A stretch of 64,000 bases of DNA. Source: Serratia silvae (GTDB taxonomy: Bacteria; Pseudomonadota; Gammaproteobacteria; Enterobacterales; Enterobacteriaceae). The stretch spans positions 1 through 64,000 of the forward strand of contig NZ_JAGQDC010000016.1 in assembly GCF_023282985.1 (NCBI RefSeq), read 5' to 3'. The translations under genes and the position numbers were made by a program. The notes beneath the pieces were generated by a model, which made no database searches, had not been told where the DNA came from, and worked only from the letters and a program-made list of their open reading frames with translations. Shown one piece after another: positions 32,728 through 42,263 of the stretch (position 1 is its first letter; every line of letters begins with the position of its first letter).

Positions 32728-33459
32728 ATGAGCGAAATTATCTACGGTATTCACGCTGTCAAAGCCCTGCTAGACAACGATCCACAACGTTTCCTGGAAG
32801 TGTTTATTCTCAAGGGGCGTGATGATCGCCGTTTGCAGCCTTTGATTGCCGAGCTGGAAGCGACCGGTATTGTGATCCAGGTGGCCAACCGCCAATGGCT
32901 GGATGAGAAGGTCGAAGGGGCCGTCCACCAGGGCATTATTGCGCGAGTGCGTGAAGGGCGGAAGTATCAGGAGAACGATCTGCCAGGGCTGTTGGAAAGC
33001 GTCGAGACCCCCTTCCTGCTGGTGCTGGACGGCGTTACCGATCCCCATAACCTGGGGGCTTGCCTGCGTAGTGCCGATGCTGCCGGTGTCCATGCGGTGA
33101 TCGTTCCACGCGATCGCTCTGCCCAACTGAACGCGACGGCGAAGAAAGTGGCCTGCGGTGCGGCCGAGAACGTCCCGTTGATCACCGTCACCAACCTGGC
33201 TCGAACCCTGCGTTTGCTGCAAGAGATGAACGTCTGGATCGTGGGCACGGCGGGTGAAGCCGACCACACGCTGTATCAAAGCAAAATGACCGGCCCGATG
33301 GCGCTGGTGATGGGGGCGGAAGGCGAAGGTATGCGTCGTTTAACCCGTGAACATTGCGATGAACTGATCAGCATTCCAATGGCCGGTACGGTTTCCTCGC
33401 TGAATGTCTCAGTAGCGACCGGTGTCTGTCTGTTTGAAGCGGTGCGTCAGCGCAGCTGA
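32728..33459 (+). CDS. rlmB: 23S rRNA Gm2251 2'-O-methyltransferase RlmB
   Basis: SPOUT-class methyltransferase of 243 residues acting on the P loop of 23S rRNA. The N-terminal substrate-binding domain begins [13 protein letters not shown]. The trefoil-knot SAM site includes [32 protein letters not shown] and [17 protein letters not shown]. It follows rnr by 59 bases, with a GC-rich hairpin (32691-32708) between the genes but no T-tract, so the two are probably cotranscribed. Confidence 0.97.
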   Translation: MSEIIYGIHAVKALLDNDPQRFLEVFILKGRDDRRLQPLIAELEATGIVIQVANRQWLDEKVEGAVHQGIIARVREGRKYQENDLPGLLESVETPFLLVLDGVTDPHNLGACLRSADAAGVHAVIVPRDRSAQLNATAKKVACGAAENVPLITVTNLARTLRLLQEMNVWIVGTAGEADHTLYQSKMTGPMALVMGAEGEGMRRLTREHCDELISIPMAGTVSSLNVSVATGVCLFEAVRQRS

Positions 33460-33468
33460 TGTATGAAT

Positions 33469-33490
33469 AGGGGTGAAAACTTTCGCCCCT
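33469..33490 (+). terminator. Probable terminator of nsrR-rnr-rlmB
   Basis: A 9-bp stem, AGGGGTGAA with TTCGCCCCT (one G-T pair) and a 4-base loop, 9 bases after the rlmB stop. No T-run follows, so efficiency is uncertain. Confidence 0.5.
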
Positions 33491-33574
33491 ACCCCTAATC
33501 CCCCATCCCGCCTGCGGCAGAAATCCAGCTAATGACCATAATTACCTCTGAAGCGTTAATCAGGGAGCAAGCTC

Positions 33575-33739
33575 ATGGTCTGGACTACGCATACCGTATT
33601 TAACCAACCCAATCCTTTGGGGAACGGCAACCTTTTCCTGTCCGATATGCCGCCGCGCGGGCAGAATCGGTTGTTCGATCTAACCCAACAGTTATTCGAT
33701 CTGTGCGATACGCTGCTTCAGCGAGCTATGGGGGTCTAA
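33575..33739 (+). pseudogene. aidB: aidB remnant with internal deletion
   Basis: A 55-codon frame whose two ends both look like the adaptive-response flavoprotein AidB (about 540 residues). The first 24 codons (MVWTTHTVFNQPNPLGNGNL and on to LSD) match the AidB N-terminus, MHWQTHTVFNQPIPLNNSNL in E. coli. The last codons (CDTLLQRAMGV and stop) resemble the AidB C-terminus (LLLRATGGV...). The whole middle, roughly 1.5 kb, is missing, and the join is near codon 25-30. A ribosome binding site (GGGAG) remains. The place, between rlmB and bsmA, is where aidB sits in E. coli. It cannot be a working acyl-CoA dehydrogenase-like enzyme. Confidence 0.75.
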
Positions 33740-34127
33740 AACAGGAACTCATTGCTTATAGCCTGGAAGAAAATGCCACCAGATAATATGCTGATGGAAC
33801 TGGCCGTTTAAACTCCTGTCTTATTTTAGTGTTAATTATAGAAGTATTTAGAATGGTATTAATTTCATGTGAACACCTGGGGTTTATTACATGCAATGAT
33901 TGGGACAATTCTTGTTAATTGGGTGAATGCCCCCTATTTTTAGTTTTGATTAAATAATTGGCTGAGTGCCATGGCGGGTTATATGTTACATTTTTAATGT
34001 AATAGGAATTAAGCACGGTTCCTGAGTGCCACCTATGTTAATTATTTATTAAGGAAAGATTTTTTCTATCGCGGCTTGTTCTGGTCGACCCACTGGCTTT
34101 CCTATTTGTGTAAAAGGAATTAACAGC
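33740..34127. other. AT-rich gap before the adhesin gene
   Basis: About 390 bases, clearly richer in A and T than the surroundings. No gene is visible. It has a 7-bp-arm palindrome TTACATT-TTT-AATGTAA near 33985-34001 and a 10-base direct repeat CTGAGTGCCA at 33962 and 34022, exactly 60 bases apart. AAGGAA near 34111 could be the ribosome binding site region for the gene at 34128. The promoter was not located with confidence. Confidence 0.5.
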
Positions 34128-36659
34128 ATGTCATGTAATAATCACTCGTCCACCACCGATTTATCGACACGTAAAGAAAAGAACTATTCATCTCTGCGGG
34201 TGAATATTTCACCACTCTACTTTGCCGGGCTGTTGGTTTTTGGCTGTGTCTCCGTGGCTAATGCGGCTATCGTTGCTGATGCCGGGCAGGCCTCTCGCCC
34301 TGCGGTTAATGCTGGGGCGAATGGTTCGACCGTGGTGAATATCAACGCTGCGGGCAAAGGGGGTGTTTCACACAATATCTTTAACCAGTTCAACGTTGAT
34401 AAAAACGGTGTTGTGCTGAATAACAGCGTCGACGGGGCGAATAGTCAACTGGCGGGGAGTCTCGCGGGTAATGCGAATTTAAGCGGCGGGGCGGCCTCAG
34501 TGATCCTTAATGAGGTCAACTCCAATCAGGCTAGCGTGTTAAATGGCATGGTGGAAGTTGCAGGCCAGCAGGCTCAGGTAATTATTGCCAACCCGGCGGG
34601 CATTACCTGTAGCGGCTGTGGCTTTATTAATACCGGCAGAGCCACGCTGACCACCGGCACTGCCCAGTTTGCCGATGGCGCTATACAGGGATATAAAACG
34701 GAAAATGGTACCATTGTTATTAATGGAGATGGCCTGAAAAGCGGCGACAGTAATTATACCGATCTGATTGCACGCTCGGTGGTGATTAATGCCGGTGTCT
34801 GGGCCAAGGATTTGAAAGTGACCACTGGCCGTAATAGCGTCAATGCGGATAACACCCAGGCGACTGCGCTGGCATCGGCGTCGGGCAGACCTCGCGTTGG
34901 GATTGACGTTGCTGCTTTAGGGGGGATGTATGCTGACAAGATCACCTTGGTGGGAACAGAAAGCGGAGTGGGTGTTCGTAATGCCGGTACTATCGCGGCT
35001 TCCACCTCAGACCTGGTGATGGACGTGAATGGCGTGCTGGATAACCGTTCAGGGAGCATCACCGCCGCACGTGCCAACAAATTGAACACCGCAGGCGCAA
35101 TTGATAATACCAGTGGGCTAATCAGAGGAGGGAGCGGTGGTGTCACCATCAATACCAACAAAAACCGCCTTACCAATATCAACGGCAACATTGCGGCCAG
35201 TGGTTCGGTGAACATCAATAGTGGACAACTGAACAATACCAATGGCCTGGTGCAAACCAGTTCACAGGTCACTATCGATACCAATGGCCAATTGCTGACC
35301 AACACTGGTCGCCATAGCGGCGCTGGCATTTACAGCTCATTGGGTATGACCCTGAAAACGGGGCAGTTGAACAACAATGGGGGGGTACTCACAACGGCGG
35401 GTAAGTCATCTATCACCAGTGGTACCCTGGATAACCGTGATGGTCAGATTTACGCCTTCGGCCTGCCGTTTGCCGATCTGGACATGAGCGTGGCTGGCAA
35501 TTTCGATAATCGTAACGGGGAGATTGCCGCGCAACGTAAGATTAACCTGGCAACGACCGGTACGGTAAACAACACCCGTAACGGGAAAATGAGTGCGGGC
35601 AACACCTTCACGTTAACGACTAACCGCAGCGCACTAAATAACAGCAATGGTCTGATTGAGTCGGCCGGGTCGCTGAATATCAACAGTGGGGCGCTGACCA
35701 ATAGCAACGGCACACTACAGGCTGCCAAGACGCTGAGCGTAGACACCAATGGTCGTAACCTGCTCAACGAGAGTGGGGCAATCTCTTCAAAAGGGGATAT
35801 CAACCTCACCAATATCGACGCCATGAATAACCAAGATGGCCGTATTGGGGGTAATGGCAAGCTGTCGCTGCAATCTAACAGCTTGGACAACCGTATGGGT
35901 GGTTTCACTATGGTCAGGGGCAATGAGATCCGCGTCAGTAATACCCTGAATAACAACCATGGGGTGATCGGTAGCTCAATGGGGAGCACCGCGGTTTACG
36001 CTAGCACGATTAACAACGATGCGGGTGTGCTGGGTGGGCTGAATGTCTATGCGGAAACTACCACATTGCGTAACGATGCGGGCTTGATTTATGCGCAGAG
36101 AAGCGTAGATGTGCAGGCGGCGACTATCTATAACCGCGACAGTAAAGATTTTGGCAGAGAGATGGGGGTACACGTCGATCTGCCGGAAGACAGCGAGGGG
36201 GGGATTGTCAGCAAGGGCGATCTGAACATCAGCGGCGATCGGCTGTACAACAGGCGGGGCCTGATTGTTTCCACCAACGGCAATGTCAACATGAAGCATC
36301 GCAACGTGGATAACAGCCGTGGCACTGTCTCAGGCGTTGCTTCGCTGTCGCTGGTGGCTAACAACCTGGATAATGGTAATGGCACGATCTCTTCAAAAGG
36401 TATCAGTAGGGTAGAGGTTACCTCAGCTTTTACCAACAGTGGTTCAATCCGCGGTAACGAAGGGTTGGATGTTAACGTCCATGGGGCGTTAACTAACCGT
36501 GGTCAATTACTGTCCGATAAGGTCACGACGATTAACAGCCAGGGTTTCACAAACCGACGTGGCGCGGTGACTACTGGCCAGGAGGGCGTGAAGCTGAATC
36601 TGGCGGGCGGGAGATACACTAATAGCGGCACGGTAAATGGGCCAGTGACCAAAGAGTAA
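34128..36659 (+). CDS. Orphan two-partner-secretion adhesin (FHA/CdiA-like TpsA)
   Basis: An 843-residue exported protein of the filamentous haemagglutinin type. It has a long signal peptide (about 1-46, cleavage after SVANA) with an extended polar N-region typical of TpsA proteins. The TPS secretion domain follows (about 47-300), containing NPAGI at 155-159 and the paired cysteines CSGC at 161-164 of the ShlA/CdiA branch. The rest is a Asn/Gly/Ser-rich beta-helix with recurring NNSNG, LDNRNG and TNSGT motifs. It stops after the repeats. No toxin tip, VENN motif or pretoxin domain is seen, and no TpsB pore gene lies in the window. It may be a short adhesin using a TpsB encoded elsewhere, or a truncated relic. 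Placed between the aidB scar and bsmA, it looks acquired. Confidence 0.85.
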   Translation: MSCNNHSSTTDLSTRKEKNYSSLRVNISPLYFAGLLVFGCVSVANAAIVADAGQASRPAVNAGANGSTVVNINAAGKGGVSHNIFNQFNVDKNGVVLNNSVDGANSQLAGSLAGNANLSGGAASVILNEVNSNQASVLNGMVEVAGQQAQVIIANPAGITCSGCGFINTGRATLTTGTAQFADGAIQGYKTENGTIVINGDGLKSGDSNYTDLIARSVVINAGVWAKDLKVTTGRNSVNADNTQATALASASGRPRVGIDVAALGGMYADKITLVGTESGVGVRNAGTIAASTSDLVMDVNGVLDNRSGSITAARANKLNTAGAIDNTSGLIRGGSGGVTINTNKNRLTNINGNIAASGSVNINSGQLNNTNGLVQTSSQVTIDTNGQLLTNTGRHSGAGIYSSLGMTLKTGQLNNNGGVLTTAGKSSITSGTLDNRDGQIYAFGLPFADLDMSVAGNFDNRNGEIAAQRKINLATTGTVNNTRNGKMSAGNTFTLTTNRSALNNSNGLIESAGSLNINSGALTNSNGTLQAAKTLSVDTNGRNLLNESGAISSKGDINLTNIDAMNNQDGRIGGNGKLSLQSNSLDNRMGGFTMVRGNEIRVSNTLNNNHGVIGSSMGSTAVYASTINNDAGVLGGLNVYAETTTLRNDAGLIYAQRSVDVQAATIYNRDSKDFGREMGVHVDLPEDSEGGIVSKGDLNISGDRLYNRRGLIVSTNGNVNMKHRNVDNSRGTVSGVASLSLVANNLDNGNGTISSKGISRVEVTSAFTNSGSIRGNEGLDVNVHGALTNRGQLLSDKVTTINSQGFTNRRGAVTTGQEGVKLNLAGGRYTNSGTVNGPVTKE

Positions 36660-36678
36660 TCGCGGGAAACCACTCTTC

Positions 36679-36705
36679 ACGGGTGCCTGTTCGGGCACCC
36701 GTTTT
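36679..36705 (+). terminator. Terminator of the adhesin gene
   Basis: A perfect 9-bp stem ACGGGTGCC with GGCACCCGT and a 6-base loop, followed by TTT, 20 bases after the stop codon. Confidence 0.85.
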
Positions 36706-36732
36706 ACCTATTATTCAGAGTAAGCGCCAGCG

Positions 36733-37041
36733 CTACCGATAAAGTATCGCCTGCGAATACCACTGGCCCGGTACGATGGTTTCGCTGTTCATGATAATCA
36801 TGTAATAGCGTGCGCCGCTGGCATTAGCTTTGCGCTGGATCTCGGCTTCCACGTTCATCGGACTGCCGCGTACCACAGCGCTGATCGTTGCCATTTTCTC
36901 CAACCCGAAGGTTTGTGCGCGGGTGATCTCCTGTGCCTGATCGGTAGGCGGTGGTGGGGGTTTGGGCGTGGTTTTAAATACGCTGCATCCAGACAGCAAG
37001 CTAAACAGTAATAGGGTGATCACCGTACGGGAAAGATTCAT
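36733..37041 (-). CDS. bsmA: Biofilm/stress lipoprotein BsmA (YjfO)
   Basis: DUF1471-family lipoprotein of 102 residues, linked in E. coli to biofilm, stress resistance and motility. A lipoprotein signal MNLSRTVITLLLFSLLSGC is followed by a proline-rich stretch (PKPPPPPTD) and the domain ending ETIVPGQWYSQAILYR, which matches BsmA. The start at 37041 is chosen for the signal and a GAGG motif. A frame from 37065 adds 8 polar residues. It is divergent from yjfP. Confidence 0.9.
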   Translation of the reverse strand: MNLSRTVITLLLFSLLSGCSVFKTTPKPPPPPTDQAQEITRAQTFGLEKMATISAVVRGSPMNVEAEIQRKANASGARYYMIIMNSETIVPGQWYSQAILYR

Positions 37042-37140
37042 GTTGGCCTCATCACTCTTTTGCATAGAGTAGAATAGGTTGGACTAAGGTTTCGGGCCGA
37101 TTTTTGCCATCATAGAGAACATTAGCCACAGGGGGAATAC

Positions 37141-37893
37141 ATGATCGAGATCCATGATGAGCGGGTGGGTGACGTTGCGGTGATCCATGCGGTGCCAGCT
37201 GGGCGCTATGAGCAGTCGTTGCCTACCATCTTCTTCTATCACGGTTATACCTCATCGAAAGAGGTGTACGCCTATTTTGCCTATTCGCTGGCCAAAGCGG
37301 GTTTCCGGGTGGTGCTGCCCGATTGTGCAATGCACGGTGAGCGTTTTGATGGTGATGAAGCGCGAAGGTTGGCGCATTTCTGGGAAATTCTCAAAAGTAA
37401 CGTTGATGAGTTACCCGCGCTCAAAACATACTTTGAGCAGAGTGGGTTGATTGCCGGGGATCGCATTGGCGTGGCAGGTGCTTCGATGGGGGGAATGACC
37501 ACCTTAGGAGCCTTTACCCGTTATCCTTGGGTGAAAGCGGCCGCCAGCCTGATGGGGTCGGGCTACTTCACTTCACTGGCGCAGACGCTATATCCGCCAT
37601 TGGATGCACAGGGGAAACCGCTAGAGCAGCCCGCGTTCAAGGCACGTCTTGCTCTCTTGGCCGCCTATGAGGTTGAACATCATTGGGAGAGTTTTGCCGG
37701 GCGGCCACTGCTGCTATGGCATGGTGAAACCGATGATGTGGTGCCTGCGGTGGAGAGTGAGCGTTTGGCTGACGAGCTACGTCGGCGCGGCCTGGATCGG
37801 TGGCTGACCTACCTCACGGAAGCGGAAGTGCGTCATCGCATTACTCCTGGAGCGTTGAACGCTACCACCGCCTTTTTCCAGGATTCACTGTAA
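37141..37893 (+). CDS. yjfP: Alpha/beta-hydrolase esterase YjfP
   Basis: Carboxylesterase-like hydrolase of 250 residues (E. coli YjfP 249). The nucleophile elbow GASMGG places the catalytic serine at 115. The oxyanion segment FFYHGYTSSK, the acid segment HGETDDVVP and a late histidine in VRHRITPG complete the triad region. E. coli YjfP acts on short acyl esters in the test tube, but its natural substrate is not settled. It has a ribosome binding site AGGGGG 6-11 bases before the start. Confidence 0.92.
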   Translation: MIEIHDERVGDVAVIHAVPAGRYEQSLPTIFFYHGYTSSKEVYAYFAYSLAKAGFRVVLPDCAMHGERFDGDEARRLAHFWEILKSNVDELPALKTYFEQSGLIAGDRIGVAGASMGGMTTLGAFTRYPWVKAAASLMGSGYFTSLAQTLYPPLDAQGKPLEQPAFKARLALLAAYEVEHHWESFAGRPLLLWHGETDDVVPAVESERLADELRRRGLDRWLTYLTEAEVRHRITPGALNATTAFFQDSL

Positions 37894-37914
37894 AAAGCCC
37901 CCGTGGGAGGGGGC
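37892..37914 (-). terminator. Terminator of yjfY
   Basis: On the minus strand a GCCCCC/GGGGGC stem with a 6-base loop is followed by TTTTTA. It overlaps the last bases of yjfP and fits the minus-strand yjfY gene. It may also stop yjfP poorly, because the plus strand lacks a T-run after it. Confidence 0.75.
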
Positions 37915-37980
37915 AAGGCATTGTGGTTACTGATCGACCGCCTCTTGGTTCGGCTGGGTTCCCAGGTGCTGCATTTTGGG

Positions 37981-38241
37981 TTAGCGGTACAGCTCGGCGC
38001 TGACGTGGATAGACGCGGTGCTGCCTGGCTCATGCAAAGCGATAATCCGATAGGCGGAAGCGCCGCGTTGATCGGCAATCTGGCTGACTTGGGAACTGGC
38101 GTCATCCGGGGAAACCACATTCTGATCCAGGGTGATAAACCCGATGCTCTGGCGTTGATCGGCTTGGTGGGAAGTGATTTCAGTGGCGGCCATGGCGTTG
38201 GCGGAAAGTAGTAACGCCATGGCGATAGCGATACGCTTCAT
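37981..38241 (-). CDS. yjfY: DUF1471 periplasmic protein YjfY
   Basis: Secreted protein of 86 residues with a signal peptide (about 1-18, SANAMA) and a single YdgH/BhsA/McbA-like DUF1471 domain. Its end HEPGSTASIHVSAELYR and its place just upstream of rpsF match E. coli YjfY better than YhcN. Function is unknown; family members respond to envelope and oxidative stress. GAGAGG precedes the start. Confidence 0.88.
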   Translation of the reverse strand: MKRIAIAMALLLSANAMAATEITSHQADQRQSIGFITLDQNVVSPDDASSQVSQIADQRGASAYRIIALHEPGSTASIHVSAELYR

Positions 38242-38380
38242 AGGTGCCTCTCTTAACTACGACTAATTAGCTTAAGTTATTTATCAATATTGAATGACTG
38301 CAACCCTTTATCGCTGCGTTTTCTGCGGCGGATAATTAAACTTTAGTCCGATAGTCAGGATTAAAAAGAGGGAGATTTTG

Positions 38381-38527
38381 ATGGCCTTGTTCAAAAAAAA
38401 TGATAATGATTTCCAGTGGGCTGATGATTTTGTTGAAGGATTTTTAAAACCTATGGATCGGTATACATCGCTTTTTCTGCCAGCAAATTGTGCTATTTCT
38501 CGTGGTCTTACGCATAAACCTCAATAA
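38381..38527 (+). CDS. Possible small protein, 48 residues
   Basis: I do not recognise this frame. It starts MALFKKNDNDFQWADDF and ends GLTHKPQ. A strong ribosome binding site, GAGGGAG at 38368-38374, lies 6 bases before the ATG. The sequence is mixed, with an acidic amphipathic first half and a short hydrophobic piece (SLFLPANCAI) later. There is no signal peptide. Codon use is more AT-rich than in the neighbours. It ends just before the rpsF promoter. It could be a real small protein or a chance frame, and the ribosome binding site is the main support. Confidence 0.4.
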   Translation: MALFKKNDNDFQWADDFVEGFLKPMDRYTSLFLPANCAISRGLTHKPQ

Positions 38528-38541
38528 AACCCACTCAGTCC

Positions 38542-38570
38542 TTGAGTTCCCCCCCTTGCGCCGGTATGAT
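38542..38570 (+). promoter_or_regulatory. Promoter of the rpsF operon
   Basis: TTGAGT at 38542-38547 and TATGAT at 38565-38570 with an optimal 17-base spacer. The predicted start is near 38577, giving a leader of about 94 bases before rpsF. Confidence 0.75.
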
Positions 38571-38582
38571 TACGCGTCATTT

Positions 38583-38649
38583 TTCAGCCGCACACACATA
38601 CACGTTCCTTGCTTCCATGGGCCGCGGTTGACCCTGACAGGAGGCTGAA
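38583..38649 (+). promoter_or_regulatory. Candidate S6:S18-binding leader of rpsF
   Basis: The leader folds through a 7-bp closing stem, TTCAGCC (38583-38589) with GGCTGAA (38643-38649). Inside is a GGGCCGCGGTTGACCC segment with the CCG and ACC elements expected of the S6:S18 ribosomal-protein leader, which lets the S6-S18 complex repress its own mRNA. This is pattern recognition only. A covariance search would decide it. Confidence 0.45.
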
Positions 38650-38652
38650 TAA

Positions 38653-39069
<417 letters not shown>

Positions 39070-39077
39070 TTGCTGTC

Positions 39078-39627
<550 letters not shown>

Positions 39628-39654
39628 TCGGCCACTGTCCATTAACGACTTTGA

Positions 39655-40119
<465 letters not shown>

Positions 40120-40140
40120 TCGGCTTTAGTACACCAAGTT

Positions 40141-40170
40141 AAAACGCCAGCCTAGTGCTGGCGTTTTGCT
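40141..40170 (+). terminator. Terminator of the rpsF-rplI operon
   Basis: A perfect 11-bp stem, AAAACGCCAGC with GCTGGCGTTTT and a 5-base loop, followed by GCTTTT. Confidence 0.93.
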
Positions 40171-40229
40171 TTTCAGCGCCGGGTAAAACACGTTACTCTG
40201 AGGCTATCTGTTGGCAAGGAGAGGCGAAA

Positions 40230-40589
40230 ATGGCAGAAATCATCTTACAGCGAGTCTACGATTTCAGCGGCCCGGCACCGGAGCACTGCTATCTGACCGA
40301 TCGGCTATGGCCGCGCGGTGTGAGTAAGGAAAGGTTACAGGGCGTCATCTGGCTTAAGCAGGTGGCACCGGATACGGCACTACGCCAGTGGTTTCATCAG
40401 CATACCGACCAGTGGGATGAGTTTGTTGCGCTTTATCGCCAACAGTTGGTCGCCAATGAGGCCTGGCAGCCGCTGGTGGCGTTATTAAAGCAAGGTGAGC
40501 CGTTGACCCTGCTGTATGGCAGCAAGGACACACAGCACAACCAGGGGGTTGTACTGCGTGATTTTTTGCTGGACCAGCTTAAAGATTAG
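40230..40589 (+). CDS. DUF488 family protein (YeaO-like)
   Basis: A 119-residue soluble protein of the DUF488 family, related to E. coli YeaO. The core YLTDRLWPRGVSKERL, the LRQWFHQH segment and LTLLYGSKDTQHN are typical. No reaction is established for the family. The start at 40230 follows AAGGAGAGG. A frame reaching to 40155 overlaps the rplI terminator. E. coli has no such gene here. Its stop overlaps the end of the convergent ytfB by 4 bases. Confidence 0.85.
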   Translation: MAEIILQRVYDFSGPAPEHCYLTDRLWPRGVSKERLQGVIWLKQVAPDTALRQWFHQHTDQWDEFVALYRQQLVANEAWQPLVALLKQGEPLTLLYGSKDTQHNQGVVLRDFLLDQLKD

Positions 40590-41254
40590 CGAACGCGCAG
40601 GTAGCTGCCATCGCTCTGGCGGCGGAACAGCGCTTCGCTGTTATCCGCGCTGGTGACTGAGAGCGCGGTGATCACGCCGTTAGCATTACGTTCGACACGC
40701 ACTTCTTGCCCGGCCTTCAGATTGCTGAGCGGCTTATCGTTCCCTTCAACCCGCGCCATGGCAAACACCTCGTTCACCGGCAGGTTGTTGTCACGGAACA
40801 ACTGCGCCAAGGTTTGGCCAGCCTGGATCTGATAACGCTGCCAGTTATCGCTTTCACCTGCCGTTTGCTGGCCATTGTTTTGCAACTGAGCCTGCAAGGG
40901 TATCTGGTTTTCCTGGCTGGTGACCGGGAATGGACGCGCGTTATCGTCGGAATACGGCCAAAGCAGCGACAGGAGCAGGATAGCACCAAATATAATCACC
41001 CAACGGCGGTGAAAATAGGGCAGAGGTTCCATCCAGTGGAGGCTGTCCGGCAAGTGCCATATTTTCAGCAACAACGCTTTGAGCCTTTGCCCCTTGCCGC
41101 TCTGTTGTGGCGGTAGTGAGTCCGGCTCATCGGTGGTTGCTGACGTTTCCGGTGCTGGGCCAGGCTTCAGGCGTTGGCTCATGTTCAGCCAGGTGCGCAG
41201 CAGTGGCTGATAGACACGGATGGTTTTCCTTCTCCTGGGCGCGATTCTGCCCAT
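40586..41254 (-). CDS. ytfB: OapA-family cell-division protein YtfB
   Basis: Single-pass inner-membrane protein of 222 residues (E. coli YtfB 212). A basic cytoplasmic N-terminal part (1-84) is followed by one membrane helix (about 85-100, WVIIFGAILLLSLLW). A Gln-rich periplasmic linker and a LysM-like OapA domain (about 135-222) come next, with AGQTLAQLFRDNNLP and the end FRRQSDGSYLRVR. In E. coli YtfB binds glycan and affects division. GAGAGG lies 7 bases before the start. Confidence 0.92.
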   Translation of the reverse strand: MGRIAPRRRKTIRVYQPLLRTWLNMSQRLKPGPAPETSATTDEPDSLPPQQSGKGQRLKALLLKIWHLPDSLHWMEPLPYFHRRWVIIFGAILLLSLLWPYSDDNARPFPVTSQENQIPLQAQLQNNGQQTAGESDNWQRYQIQAGQTLAQLFRDNNLPVNEVFAMARVEGNDKPLSNLKAGQEVRVERNANGVITALSVTSADNSEALFRRQSDGSYLRVR

Positions 41255-41596
41255 GGTGACCTCTCTTCAACTGCGTAAAATTGTCACTTTACAAAAAGTG
41301 TACCGCTGACCCCAGTATACCCTATGGATTTCAAGCCGCAGTGCACTTGTGCACCATGAGGGGCGAATAGTCTCTGTACCGCGCGATTACGGTGCTGGCC
41401 TTGAGCCGTACCGGGTTTATATCGCTAACCGTTGGAAGTGATGGGGAGCAGAGAGAATCATGACACCAAAGGTTAACAGTTGGTTATTGTTTCTTTTTCT
41501 ACGACAAAAGTCATCATTCTCCACACAAGATTTTACCCGGCTTTGCGGCGCTGTTATGCTGCGCTTTCGACTTTTTACAGACTAAAGGAAAACCCC
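41255..41596. other. ytfB-fklB divergent intergenic region
   Basis: A 342-base gap holding the solo repeat end at 41316 and the promoters of ytfB and fklB. I see no gene in it. Frames that extend fklB upstream to 41480 have no family match. Confidence 0.55.
41316..41341. repeat. Solo end of the inverted-repeat element
   Basis: Twenty-six bases from TATACCC to CCGCAG match, at 25 of 26 positions, the reverse complement of the right end of the element at 14136-14338. No matching second end or core is found nearby. This looks like a truncated copy, in the 342-base gap between ytfB and fklB. Confidence 0.65.
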
Positions 41597-42217
41597 ATGA
41601 CAACCCCTTCTTTTGATAGCGTTGAAGCGCAAGCAAGTTACGGGATTGGTTTACAGGTCGGTCAGCAATTGCAAGAGTCCGGCCTGCAAGGTTTACAACC
41701 AGAAGCTCTGCTGGCTGGCCTGCGTGACGCGCTGGAAGGGAATGCCCCGGCGGTTCCGGTAGATGTGGTCCATCGTGCGCTGCGCGAAATCCACGAACGT
41801 GCGGATGCTGTACGCCTTGAGCGCCAGCAGGCGATGGCCGTTGAAGGCCAGAAGTTCCTGGAAGATAACGCCAAGCGTGAAGAAGTGACGCTGACCGAGT
41901 CTGGCCTGCAGTTCTCCGTGCTGGAGCAGGGCAATGGCCCAATCCCATCACGTCAGGATCGCGTGCGTGTGCATTACACCGGCCGCCTGATCAACGGTGA
42001 TGTGTTCGACAGCTCCGTTGAACGTGGTCAACCTGCCGAGTTCCCGGTCAGCGGCGTGATCCCTGGCTGGATCGAAGCTCTGACGCTGATGCCGGTTGGC
42101 TCCAAGTGGCAGCTGTATATCCCTCACAACCTGGCCTATGGCGAGCGTGGTGCAGGCGCATCCATCCCGCCATTCAGCGCGCTGGTGTTTGACGTTGAGT
42201 TGCTCGAAATTCTGTAA
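41597..42217 (+). CDS. fklB: FKBP-type peptidyl-prolyl isomerase FklB
   Basis: FKBP22, 206 residues, the E. coli length. The N-terminal helical dimerisation domain (about 1-90, [20 protein letters not shown]) is followed by the FKBP domain (about 110-206, [18 protein letters not shown], ending FDVELLEIL). No signal peptide is seen, so it is expected in the cytoplasm. The start at 41597 follows AAGGAAAA. The frame from 41480 is rejected. Confidence 0.96.
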   Translation: MTTPSFDSVEAQASYGIGLQVGQQLQESGLQGLQPEALLAGLRDALEGNAPAVPVDVVHRALREIHERADAVRLERQQAMAVEGQKFLEDNAKREEVTLTESGLQFSVLEQGNGPIPSRQDRVRVHYTGRLINGDVFDSSVERGQPAEFPVSGVIPGWIEALTLMPVGSKWQLYIPHNLAYGERGAGASIPPFSALVFDVELLEIL

Positions 42218-42237
42218 TCGGCTCTCGTGTTACAGTA

Positions 42238-42263
42238 AGGGCGCCTCACGGCGCCCTGGTTTT
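42238..42263 (+). terminator. Terminator of fklB
   Basis: Stem AGGGCGC with GCGCCCT and a 6-base loop, followed by GGTTTTA. It lies between the convergent genes fklB and ytfE and may serve both. Confidence 0.75.

Noticed and set aside
34128-36659. Contact-dependent inhibition (CdiA) toxin gene
   Set aside because: The TPS domain is of that branch, but there is no VENN motif, no toxin tip, no small immunity gene after it and no cdiB. Calling it a CDI system is not supported.
33460-36732. Insertion sequence, integron or prophage around the adhesin
   Set aside because: No transposase, integrase or tRNA-attachment repeat was seen in or next to the segment.
41480-41596. N-terminal extension of fklB by 39 residues
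   Set aside because: The extension has no family match, and a good AAGGAAAA site precedes the ATG at 41597.
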